Shown here: positions 18,504-26,514 of the stretch, piece after piece | Position numbering within the stretch: the stretch's first letter is position 1 | Layout of the letters: each line of letters opens with the position of its first letter | DNA from: Legionella quateirensis | GTDB taxonomy: Bacteria > Pseudomonadota > Gammaproteobacteria > Legionellales > Legionellaceae | Direction: 5' to 3' | Assembly (NCBI RefSeq): GCF_001467955.1 | Contig: NZ_LNYR01000006.1 | Location: forward strand, 312,253-376,252 | DNA: 64,000 bases | Position numbers and translations under genes: made by a program | The notes under the pieces: model-generated | What the model was told of the DNA's origin: nothing | Databases searched by the model: none | The model's input: only the letters and a program-made list of their open reading frames with translations

Positions 18504-19367
18504 ATGATTACTAATATAAACCAACTCAATACGCAACAACTCAAGGAACTAGAGGAGTTAATGGCTGTCTGTAAAAAATCTGACGGAAGCACCCCTAATG
18601 TTTATACTCATATTTTGAGCCAAGTCCGTTCACTGCCAGCCAGCTTGCTTTATTATAAAAAAGAACAATTAATTGGATTTTTAAGTGCCTATTTCTTTTA
18701 TGAGGACGCTGTTGAAATCGCACTCATTGTAAAACCTTCCGAACGCAAACAAGGAATAGCCAGGGAACTTATCGCATCAATAATACCTCTTATTGAATAC
18801 CATGAATTTCATAGATTAATTTTCTCAAGCCCCTCTCATCTTAACGATCAATGGTTACTTGCGAAGGGATTTACCTACCTTCATAGCGAATATTATATGG
18901 AACGGGAAGATTTAAATCCCTTACTTGATAACAATAAATCCTTGACGTTTCGTAAAGCCAACATGAATGATATTCCCATTTTATCAGCCATCGATAAAGT
19001 ATGCTTTCCAAAACATTACGTCGACTCGGTTGAACGATTCCAACATTTAATTGAAGGAAGAGAATATCAAATCGTAATTGCTATAAAAAATAACAAACCC
19101 ATTGGAAAGGCGCATCTGCGCTGGCAAGATAATGGAGCTACTCTATCCGATATCGCCATTTTACCCGCTTATCAAGGTAAAGGATTAGGAACCACATTAA
19201 TCACGTATTGCATCAATCAAGCATTAATTGAAGGTAAACCTCATCTCAATCTGGATGTAGAAACCCATAATCTTAAAGCGCTTAACTTGTATTCCAGACT
19301 TGGTTTTCTGATACAAAATGCATGTGACTACTGGGAAATAAACCTGAAGCAGTTACAAAAACTTTAG
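18504..19367 (+). CDS. vipF: Tandem GNAT acetyltransferase, probable effector VipF
   Basis: This 287-aa protein has two GNAT folds. The N-terminal one spans ~1-135 with acetyl-CoA loop ERKQGIARELI. The C-terminal one spans ~145-287 with YQGKGLGTTLITYC and LDVETHNLKALNLYSRLGF, a complete motif A/B set. Size, two-domain layout and position next to a fabF-like gene match my memory of L. pneumophila VipF, a Dot/Icm substrate that disturbs yeast vacuolar sorting. An ordinary tandem-GNAT metabolic enzyme is the alternative. It is close to msrB (61 bases) but has its own AT-rich leader. Confidence 0.82.
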   Translation: MITNINQLNTQQLKELEELMAVCKKSDGSTPNVYTHILSQVRSLPASLLYYKKEQLIGFLSAYFFYEDAVEIALIVKPSERKQGIARELIASIIPLIEYHEFHRLIFSSPSHLNDQWLLAKGFTYLHSEYYMEREDLNPLLDNNKSLTFRKANMNDIPILSAIDKVCFPKHYVDSVERFQHLIEGREYQIVIAIKNNKPIGKAHLRWQDNGATLSDIAILPAYQGKGLGTTLITYCINQALIEGKPHLNLDVETHNLKALNLYSRLGFLIQNACDYWEINLKQLQKL

Positions 19368-19625
19368 AGTGATTCAGTATGCTGCACCCCACTCCTGAAT
19401 CCTATTAATACGCCACTCATTAGCGTCTTTTGATATTCAAATAATCTACAACAATGAAACAGGTGGCGTCAGTTTTACGTTCATCCCAGGCCTTGTGCAT
19501 AACCGCCACTAAAGGTCTTCTGAAACATATATTAATTAGAACTTGACTTTATTTAAACCTCACCTTTAGTATTGCTGGTGTCTGCCTAAAGGAAGGCGTT
19601 ATTTATTGAACAAAAAGGACCATTA

Positions 19626-20855
19626 ATGAAAAAAAGGGTTGTGATCACTGGCATGGAAATTACTTCTTCCATAGGAACTGGAATTGATAAATTTTGGAAT
19701 GCCGCAATCCAGGGTCTTTGTGGTATCAAACGAATACAAGCCTATGATCCTTCGCCGTATACAACTCAAATTGCTGGCGAAATTACCGATTTATCGCTGG
19801 ATAATCTTCCAGAATTTAATAAAAGCAAACGTTATCCCAAAGCAGCCCAGTATGCCTTGTATTGTGCTCATAACGCGATTGAACAAGCTGGGCTTACGGC
19901 ACAGGATCTTGCATCAGCAGGAACATACATCGGTACAAGCCTTGGTGGTCACCCAGAGTTGGAAGTGGGCTATAAAGCATTTTTTACTGAAAGCTGGAAA
20001 AAAATTCCCCCACTGAGTGTGATAAGAGGTATGCCTAACTCTGTTGCCAATCATATAGCCATAGCCTTCGGTATTGGCGGACCCAATTCTACCATTTCCA
20101 ACGCCTGTGTTTCTTCTGGTGAAGCCATTGGCACTGCATACCAACAAATTTCCCAGGGAAACATTTCTACAGCTCTTTGTGGTGGAACCGAATCTCTAAT
20201 TTGGGAATCGGTAATGGCAGGCTGGTGTAAACTGCGCGTCATGTCGACTAACAATGAAAACCCAACTCAAGCCAGTCGTCCCTTTGATTTTAATCGGGAT
20301 GGAATGGTGATGGCCGATGGCGCGGGCGTACTAATTCTGGAAGAACTGCAGCAAGCTAAAGCAAGGGGAGCAAAAATTCTCGCTGAAATTATTGGCTTTG
20401 GTGCCAGCTGTGATGCGTTTCACGTCACAGCACCTAATTCTCAAGGACAATCACGAGCAATCACCGCAGCGTTAAATGATGCAAAATTATCCATTAATGA
20501 TGTTCACTACATCAATGCTCATGGTACGGGTACCCAGTTAAATGACAGTACTGAAACGGAAACAATCAAGTCTGTTTTTGGAAAAAAAGCCTACGAAATC
20601 CCAATCACGGCTCAAAAAGCCATGACGGGGCATACTATCGGTGCTGCCGGCGCCATGGAAATTATAGCCACTACCTTGTGCCTGCAAAACGATATCCTTT
20701 TACCCACCATCAACTTGAATACTCCTGATCCAGCTTGCGATCTGGATTATGTACCCAATGTATCCCGACCCAAAGTGATAGACATAGCATTATCCAATCA
20801 TTTCGCATTTGGTGGTGCAAACGCAGCATTAGTGCTACGTAAATACAGAGGTTAA
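19626..20855 (+). CDS. fabF: Beta-ketoacyl-ACP synthase II (FabF-like)
   Basis: This 409-aa condensing enzyme has the Cys-His-His triad: Cys in SNACVSSGEAIG, His in NAHGTGTQLND and His in KAMTGHTIGAAGA. NHFAFGGANAALVLRKY is at the C-terminus. It elongates acyl-ACP with malonyl-ACP. AAGGACC lies 8 bases before the ATG. It is isolated from other fab genes, and the N-terminus and spacing are normal for FabF. Because it lies away from a fab cluster it could be a secondary synthase, for example for branched or hydroxylated acyl chains. The gene name is given for family, not for proven role. Confidence 0.9.
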   Translation: MKKRVVITGMEITSSIGTGIDKFWNAAIQGLCGIKRIQAYDPSPYTTQIAGEITDLSLDNLPEFNKSKRYPKAAQYALYCAHNAIEQAGLTAQDLASAGTYIGTSLGGHPELEVGYKAFFTESWKKIPPLSVIRGMPNSVANHIAIAFGIGGPNSTISNACVSSGEAIGTAYQQISQGNISTALCGGTESLIWESVMAGWCKLRVMSTNNENPTQASRPFDFNRDGMVMADGAGVLILEELQQAKARGAKILAEIIGFGASCDAFHVTAPNSQGQSRAITAALNDAKLSINDVHYINAHGTGTQLNDSTETETIKSVFGKKAYEIPITAQKAMTGHTIGAAGAMEIIATTLCLQNDILLPTINLNTPDPACDLDYVPNVSRPKVIDIALSNHFAFGGANAALVLRKYRG

Positions 20856-20938
20856 AGCGCTGAATGATTTAAATATGCGCAAGTTATATTTGACCATTTA
20901 TACGTTTCAAATATTAACTCATAAACTGTTTCGACGTC

Positions 20939-21002
20939 CCGTGGCTTGTCCACGAGATCCAGGAATCTCATGACATCAATGGATCCCGTGGACAAGCCAC
21001 GG
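20939..21002. repeat. Nested palindromic repeat between convergent genes
   Basis: CCGTGGCTTGTCCACGAGAT (20939-20958) and its reverse complement at 20983-21002 form a ~22-bp stem with a single mismatch and a 20-base loop. Each arm is also a small hairpin (CCGTGG-CTTGT-CCACGG). A related, GC-altered version lies at 33016-33086. It lies between the convergent fabF and outer-membrane-protein genes, where it may help stop transcription, but it has no T-tract. Confidence 0.65.
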
Positions 21003-21110
21003 TACATCGAGACTTTGAGATGTGTATCTATTTAAATCATTCGACGCTCAAATACTCTTTCAAAAGAAAAATAAACTGTGAAAGAGTACTATGTAAATAA
21101 ATACCTTAGG

Positions 21111-21860
21111 CTAAGCAGTAAATAAATAACTTAAGCTAAGCAATACTTCATTAGTATATAAGTGAGTTAGCCGTGGTCCTTTGGTAATTGTATTACCATC
21201 ACCACCCAAATAGCTTTTGCCCCAATCACCCCATTCATATCCAGCGGCAACCTGCCAGTTAGGATTCAACATTAATTGCACGCCAACACCCAGCGTATAG
21301 GAAAATGCGACGGTCGTATTGTCGGCAAACCAGGGTGATGGGTATAAGTAAGGACTTATAGAGAGTGAGTTAAACCCATGTGAATTATTAAATCCGGCGC
21401 CAAAACTACCACTCACATAAGGTTGAACAGGCTGAATTAAATTTCCTATCAGTCTGCCTTTCATTTCAACCCGAACATGATTTACTTTATACTGAAATGA
21501 ATAAAAATCCGGAATACCATCAACATTGACATTACCAGTAATCTTGGCATCACTGGCACCAGCTACCCCAAGTCCCAATTCACCGAGGATGTTGGGTCGA
21601 ACCATACGTTGCAATCCAAAGAAAATTTCTGCGTTTGCCATCACACCGGTCTTTGAGTTATAGGTATAATGATCAAAGCGAGGAATGGGTTCAGGATACA
21701 AATATTGACTTTGCCCGGGAGCAGACCAGGATGGGCCACCACTTAAAGTAATTATCGATGACCAAAGTACCGGTATTCCTTCTTCATAAACCAATTCTGC
21801 AGCAGAAGCACTCATTGTCAAGGAAGCACCAAGTCCGGCGATCATTATTCTTTTTAACAT
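21111..21860 (-). CDS. Outer membrane beta-barrel protein
   Basis: A signal peptide (MLKRIMIAGLGASLTMSASA) is followed by a ~229-residue mature protein with alternating aromatic/hydrophobic strands (VMANAEIFFGLQRM, VAFSYTLGVGVQLMLNPNW, QVAAGYEWGDWGKSYL) ending in LLSLSYLFTA, the look of an eight-strand OmpA/OmpW-type barrel. Function is unknown. ATG 21860 with AGGA 6 bases upstream is chosen over a GTG at 21890 that would displace the signal peptide. The preceding 197-bp spacer is AT-rich and shared with divergent lpxD. Confidence 0.88.
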   Translation of the reverse strand: MLKRIMIAGLGASLTMSASAAELVYEEGIPVLWSSIITLSGGPSWSAPGQSQYLYPEPIPRFDHYTYNSKTGVMANAEIFFGLQRMVRPNILGELGLGVAGASDAKITGNVNVDGIPDFYSFQYKVNHVRVEMKGRLIGNLIQPVQPYVSGSFGAGFNNSHGFNSLSISPYLYPSPWFADNTTVAFSYTLGVGVQLMLNPNWQVAAGYEWGDWGKSYLGGDGNTITKGPRLTHLYTNEVLLSLSYLFTA

Positions 21861-22087
21861 ATCCCATCCTTTTGATTTCAAATTAGTCACCCAGTGAGGC
21901 TCAAGTAAAAATGAATGAACTACTAATTATCTGTTTTTATACCTTATTTAAGTATTTTTTTCTATTGAAATCTAAATCATTCGGTCACAGGCAAATGGAA
22001 CAGTCCTGATTTCTATTCGTATTAACTCGAAAATGAAGAGTAAGGGGTATATAATCGACCTATTTTGCAGAATAAAAAGGTTAATGA

Positions 22088-23137
22088 ATGAATACCTCAC
22101 TTTGTGATATAGCAAATCTGGTTCAAGGAATTGTGATAGGTAATGACTCAATAATAATTTCCGCCTTATCCCCCATAGATAATATTACTCCCGGTTCATT
22201 AGTTTTTGCTGAAGGTGAGGACAATATTAAATTAGCTGAACTCTCGGAAGCAGCAGCCATATTGGTAGGGCAATCAACAATTAAATCCAATAAACCACTG
22301 ATACAGGTTCCTCATCCCTTCAAAGCCTTTATTAAATTACTCCATCATTTTAACCCTCCTAAAAAAGCAATTGCCGGTATTCATCCTACAGCCGTCATAG
22401 GTGAAGAAGTTCAACTGGGTGAGGGTGTGTCTATAGGCCCTTACGTCGTGATCGAGTCAGGAAGCAAGATAGGTAACAACTGCGTCCTTAAAAGTCACAT
22501 ACACGTTGGCCATGACGTCGTAATGGGGGATAACACCACCATACACGCTCATGTAACAGTATATGATAATACTCAGATAGGCTCAGGAGTAACAATTCAC
22601 GCATCAACCGTAATTGGCTCGGATGGATTTGGATATACTTTTGTCGACGGACAACACCTTAAAGTTCCTCATTTAGGTCGGGTTATCATTGAAAACGATG
22701 TAGAAATTGGCGCCAATACTGCGGTGGACCGAGCCACCATGGGGGCGACCGTCATTGGTCAGGGGACTAAAATTGATAATCTGGTCCAGGTTGCACACTC
22801 GGTTAAATTGGGCAAACATAATATTTTATGTGGTTTTACTGGAATCGCTGGAAGTACCACAACAGGTAATAATGTCATATTTGCGGCTAATGTCGGGGTC
22901 AGTGATCATGTTCGTATCGACGATGGAGTAATCCTGGGAGCCAGAACAGGTGTACCACCTAATAAACATTTGAAAGAAGGAACCATTTATTTAGGTAATC
23001 CGGCTCGCCCCAAAGATATAGCAATAAAACATGAGTTATCAGTAAATCGTATTCCTTTAATGCGTAAAAATATTAAAACTCTGACCGAGCAGGTTGCACT
23101 CCTGAATAAACGATTAGCCGTACAAGAGGCAGAATAA
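22088..23137 (+). CDS. lpxD: UDP-3-O-(3-hydroxyacyl)glucosamine N-acyltransferase
   Basis: This enzyme adds the N-linked 3-hydroxyacyl chain in lipid A synthesis. The 349-aa protein has an N-terminal uridine-binding domain, then a left-handed beta-helix of hexapeptide repeats ([15 protein letters not shown] onward). DGFGYTF and the catalytic His in [12 protein letters not shown] are present, and a C-terminal helix follows. It is not in the common bamA-skp-lpxD-fabZ-lpxA order but runs directly into polA with a 1-base overlap. L. pneumophila is known to carry more than one lpxD, so this is probably one of two paralogues. TATAAT at 22050-22055 is a probable -10. Confidence 0.94.
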   Translation: MNTSLCDIANLVQGIVIGNDSIIISALSPIDNITPGSLVFAEGEDNIKLAELSEAAAILVGQSTIKSNKPLIQVPHPFKAFIKLLHHFNPPKKAIAGIHPTAVIGEEVQLGEGVSIGPYVVIESGSKIGNNCVLKSHIHVGHDVVMGDNTTIHAHVTVYDNTQIGSGVTIHASTVIGSDGFGYTFVDGQHLKVPHLGRVIIENDVEIGANTAVDRATMGATVIGQGTKIDNLVQVAHSVKLGKHNILCGFTGIAGSTTTGNNVIFAANVGVSDHVRIDDGVILGARTGVPPNKHLKEGTIYLGNPARPKDIAIKHELSVNRIPLMRKNIKTLTEQVALLNKRLAVQEAE

Positions 23138-25830
23138 TGATGAAAGCCCCGATAATTTTGATTGATGGATCATCCTATTTTTTTCGGGCATTTCATGCCT
23201 TACCCCCATTAACCAATTCAAAAGGCCAACCCACTGGAGCAGTCTATGGGGTAGCCAACATGATAAAAAAATTGATTAAAGACTACCAACCTGAAGAATT
23301 GGCAGTAGTTTTTGATGCAAAAGGAAAAACATTCCGAGACGATTGGTATCCAGAATACAAAGCACACAGACCACCTATGCCAATAGAACTAAGCTCTCAA
23401 TTTCAACCCTTAATCCAGCTCTTGCAGGCCATGGGTTTACCTTTGTTGATCGTTGATGGAGTTGAGGCCGATGATGTTATTGGTACTTTAGCGCATCAGG
23501 CAACAGAGCTTGGTTTATCCGTTGTCATATCGACTGGCGATAAAGATATGGCTCAATTAGTCAACCAACATGTTTCACTGATTAATACGATGAGCAATTA
23601 CAGCATGGATGTAAATGGGGTCAAAGAAAAATTTGGCGTCACCCCCGAGCAAATTATTGATTACCTGACGCTCATTGGTGATACTGTAGATAACGTACCC
23701 GGAGTGACCAAATGTGGTCCCAAAACCGCAGTAAAATGGTTGGATGAATACAAAACTCTGGATAACCTGATTCAACATGCAGATGCTATTGGCGGTAAAA
23801 TTGGAGAGCATTTACGTGCCTGCATCCCTCACTTGGCTTTATCCAAAAAATTGGTCACCATCAAAACAGATCTGGAACTCCCCTTAACCCTGAATGATTT
23901 AAAACCAAAACCGGCCGACTTAGAGCAGTTAATCGAACTCACCCGAGAACTGGAATTCAAGAACTGGCTTAAAGAATTATTAGGACAGGAAGAAAACCAA
24001 CCAACTCAAACGGATGAACCGAGTACCTCATATACATCGTATGAAATCATCACATCCAATGAGCAATTAAACCACTGGTTAAACAAATTGGAACAATGTC
24101 CCATTTTTTCTGTAGATACTGAAACGACCAGTCTGGATTTTATGGAAGCAGAAATTGTTGGCATCTCAATGGCCATTGAGGAAGAAAAGGGAATGTATAT
24201 TCCTTTAATACATACAGATGGCAGTCCTCAATTGGAACGGGAAGAAGTTTTAACTGCATTAAAACCCATCCTTGAAAATTCCGATATTAAAAAAATTGGG
24301 CAGAATATAAAGTATGATTATGAAGTGTTTAAGAATCATGACATTACCTTAAAAGGAATTGCCTACGACACCATGTTAGAGTCTTACGTGCTCAATAGTA
24401 GTGCCGGACGCCATGACATGGACACATTAGCCTTAAAATATTTGGGCGTTAAAACCATCAGTTTTGAAGAAATTGCCGGAAAAGGTGCGAAACAACTCAG
24501 ATTTGATCAGATACCCGTAGCCAAAGCAGGAATTTATGCTGCGGAAGACGCAGACATCACGTTACAGCTCCACCATAAACTGTATCCCATGATGGACGAG
24601 TCGTTACGCGAAGTATTTCAGACTATTGAAATGCCTTTGCTCACCGTGCTTGCCGATATGGAACGATACGGTGTATTAATTGATCCAATCACCCTGAAAA
24701 ATCATGGCAAGCGATTAAAAGAGCGAATTGGAGAATTAGAAAACGAAGCGCTTCAATTGGCTGGAAGACCTTTTAACCTTAATTCTCCGAAGCAATTACA
24801 GGAAATTTTATTTGATGAGCTCAAATTACCGGTTATATCAAAAACACCAACCGGACAACCCTCCACTGCAGAATCGGTTTTACAGGAGCTGGCTTTTGAT
24901 TTCAGACTTGCCGCTGTCATCCTGGAATATCGCGGATTGACCAAGTTAGTATCAACTTACATTGATGCCTTGCCTAAAAAAATCAACCCCAAAACGCATA
25001 GAGTACATACTTCATACAATCAGGCTGTCGCTGCAACGGGGCGTTTATCCTCAAGCGAACCCAATTTGCAAAATATACCCATAAGAAGTGAAGAAGGTAG
25101 ATTAATTCGAACAGCATTCATTGCGCCACCAGGCTGTGTCATTCTTGCCGCAGATTATTCTCAGATTGAGTTACGTATTATGGCGCATTTATCGCAAGAT
25201 AAAAATTTACTGAAAGCCTTTGCGAATGGATGGGATATTCATGCAGCAACAGCCAGTGAAATTTTTCAAACGCCTCTCGATCAAGTCACTTCAGAACAAA
25301 GAAGAAAATCGAAAGCCGTTAATTTTGGTTTGATTTATGGTATGTCCGCTTTTGGTCTGGCCAAACAAATTGGCGTTGAACGCCAGGATGCCCAACATTA
25401 CATTGATACTTATTTTCAACGATACCCTGGTGTACTCGACTATATGGAACGCACTCGAAAGCAAGCGCATCAATTGGGTTATGTAGAAACGTTATTTGGA
25501 AGACGTCTCTACTTGCCTGAAATTAATGCCCGTAACATGATGCGGCAAAAGGCTGCGGAGCGCATGGCAATCAATGCACCCATGCAGGGTACAGCTGCAG
25601 ACATCATTAAAAAAACCATGCTTGCCGTAGCAAACTGGCAAAATTCCCAAATCAACCCTCCAGCCCGCATGATCATGCAGGTACATGATGAGCTGGTTTT
25701 TGAAGTACGTCATGAAGAAGTCGATTCATGCACTAAAATAATCCATGATCTCATGGAGCATACGGTTGAGCTTTCTGTTCCCTTACTGGTTTCAATAGGA
25801 ACAGGCGCTAATTGGGATGATGCTCATTAA
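23137..25830 (+). CDS. polA: DNA polymerase I
   Basis: This 897-aa protein has three domains. Residues 1-~290 are the 5'-3' nuclease (FFRAFHALPP, VEADDVIGTLA). Residues ~305-490 are the 3'-5' exonuclease with Asp/Glu motifs intact (FSVDTETTSLD, GQNIKYDYE, YAAEDADIT). Residues ~500-897 are the polymerase: motif A AADYSQIELRIMAHLSQD, motif B RRKSKAVNFGLIYG and motif C MQVHDELVFEV. It acts in Okazaki fragment processing and repair. The start is ATGATG overlapping the lpxD stop (TAATGATG), so it is translationally coupled. Everything expected is present, and the length is normal. Confidence 0.97.
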   Translation: MMKAPIILIDGSSYFFRAFHALPPLTNSKGQPTGAVYGVANMIKKLIKDYQPEELAVVFDAKGKTFRDDWYPEYKAHRPPMPIELSSQFQPLIQLLQAMGLPLLIVDGVEADDVIGTLAHQATELGLSVVISTGDKDMAQLVNQHVSLINTMSNYSMDVNGVKEKFGVTPEQIIDYLTLIGDTVDNVPGVTKCGPKTAVKWLDEYKTLDNLIQHADAIGGKIGEHLRACIPHLALSKKLVTIKTDLELPLTLNDLKPKPADLEQLIELTRELEFKNWLKELLGQEENQPTQTDEPSTSYTSYEIITSNEQLNHWLNKLEQCPIFSVDTETTSLDFMEAEIVGISMAIEEEKGMYIPLIHTDGSPQLEREEVLTALKPILENSDIKKIGQNIKYDYEVFKNHDITLKGIAYDTMLESYVLNSSAGRHDMDTLALKYLGVKTISFEEIAGKGAKQLRFDQIPVAKAGIYAAEDADITLQLHHKLYPMMDESLREVFQTIEMPLLTVLADMERYGVLIDPITLKNHGKRLKERIGELENEALQLAGRPFNLNSPKQLQEILFDELKLPVISKTPTGQPSTAESVLQELAFDFRLAAVILEYRGLTKLVSTYIDALPKKINPKTHRVHTSYNQAVAATGRLSSSEPNLQNIPIRSEEGRLIRTAFIAPPGCVILAADYSQIELRIMAHLSQDKNLLKAFANGWDIHAATASEIFQTPLDQVTSEQRRKSKAVNFGLIYGMSAFGLAKQIGVERQDAQHYIDTYFQRYPGVLDYMERTRKQAHQLGYVETLFGRRLYLPEINARNMMRQKAAERMAINAPMQGTAADIIKKTMLAVANWQNSQINPPARMIMQVHDELVFEVRHEEVDSCTKIIHDLMEHTVELSVPLLVSIGTGANWDDAH

Positions 25831-26007
25831 CAGACTGTTCAAAAGACGAAATCCCTGAATTTCCAGGTTTAGGTAAACAAGCGAATGTGTACCACCAGTC
25901 TTTTTTGAAACGCTCTCAGGCAGATTTGTCCCCACGAATTTAGATGAATAACGAAGTAGATATACAACATTTTGTCTATTTTTTTACTACGTGCCGGGCT
26001 TTATGCC

Positions 26008-26220
26008 TGAGGTATCCCCTCATAATTTATAACACCGGCACTATATTTATTTAATTCTAAATACTCCTATAAATACCCGTCTTTGGGAGCAAAGCGAAGC
26101 AATCCACAACGGAGCCTTATTGGAACTGTGTTCTGGATTGCTTCGCTTCGCTCGCAAAGACGAACGTTTATACTGAATAGTAGATCATTATTCTGGCTAG
26201 TATTATGAGGAGATATCTCA
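26008..26220. mobile_element. MITE-like element, copy 1
   Basis: The element is 213 bp with imperfect terminal inverted repeats, TGAGGTATCCCCTCATAAT at 26008-26026 and ATTATGAGGAGATATCTCA at 26202-26220, 17 of 19 positions pairing. It is flanked by CTTTATGC on both sides (25999-26006, 26223-26230), consistent with an 8-bp target duplication. Inside is a 29-bp near-palindrome (arms 26078-26106 and 26134-26162, two mismatches). There is no coding capacity, so it could only be mobilised by a transposase elsewhere. Confidence 0.7.
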
Positions 26221-26243
26221 TCCTTTATGCGCGGTATCCATAA

Positions 26244-26456
26244 ATAGGTATCCCCTCATAATTTATAACACCGGCACTATATTTATTTAATTCTAAATGG
26301 TTCTATAAATACCCGTCTTTGCGAGCAACGCGAAGCAATCCACAACGGAGCCTTATTGGAACTGTGTTCTGGATTGCTTCGCGTTGCTCGCAAAGACGAG
26401 CGTTTATACTGAATAGTAGATCATTATCCTGGCTAGTATTATGAGGAGATATCTCA
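26244..26456. mobile_element. MITE-like element, copy 2
   Basis: This copy has the same 213-bp structure as copy 1, 23 bases away, in the same orientation and differing at only about ten bases. The left end has lost the first bases of the terminal repeat (AATAGGTATC instead of TGAGGTATC). The internal palindrome, arms 26314-26342 and 26370-26398, is perfect over 29 bp. I see no flanking duplication here, so it may have arisen by local duplication rather than a separate insertion. Confidence 0.7.
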
Positions 26457-26477
26457 TCCACTAGACAAAATGTACAG

Positions 26478-26508
26478 CCAACCAGGAAGACAGTTCATTC
26501 CTGGCTGG
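26478..26508 (-). terminator. Hairpin just after the 1426-aa gene
   Basis: CCAACCAGGAA (26478-26488) and TTCCTGGCTGG (26498-26508) form a 10-of-11 bp stem with a 9-base loop, starting seven bases past the stop codon of the minus-strand gene. In that orientation the sequence after the stem is TGTACATTTTGTC, a short U-rich stretch, so a terminator is likely. Confidence 0.55.
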
Positions 26509-26514
26509 TGATTT

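Larger units (their letters stand above)
25831..26514. other. 684-bp gene-free region of mobile repeats
   Basis: No gene is visible. The first ~175 bases after polA contain a loose inverted pair (AAAAGAC near 25851, GTCTTTT near 25898) that could terminate polA. The remainder is the two MITE-like copies (26008-26220 and 26244-26456), a 23-base linker and the hairpin at 26478-26508 next to the end of the 1426-aa gene. Confidence 0.7.

Noticed and set aside
26008-26456. CRISPR array
   Set aside because: Only two long repeats with a short linker, and they have inverted ends; no regular spacers or cas genes.
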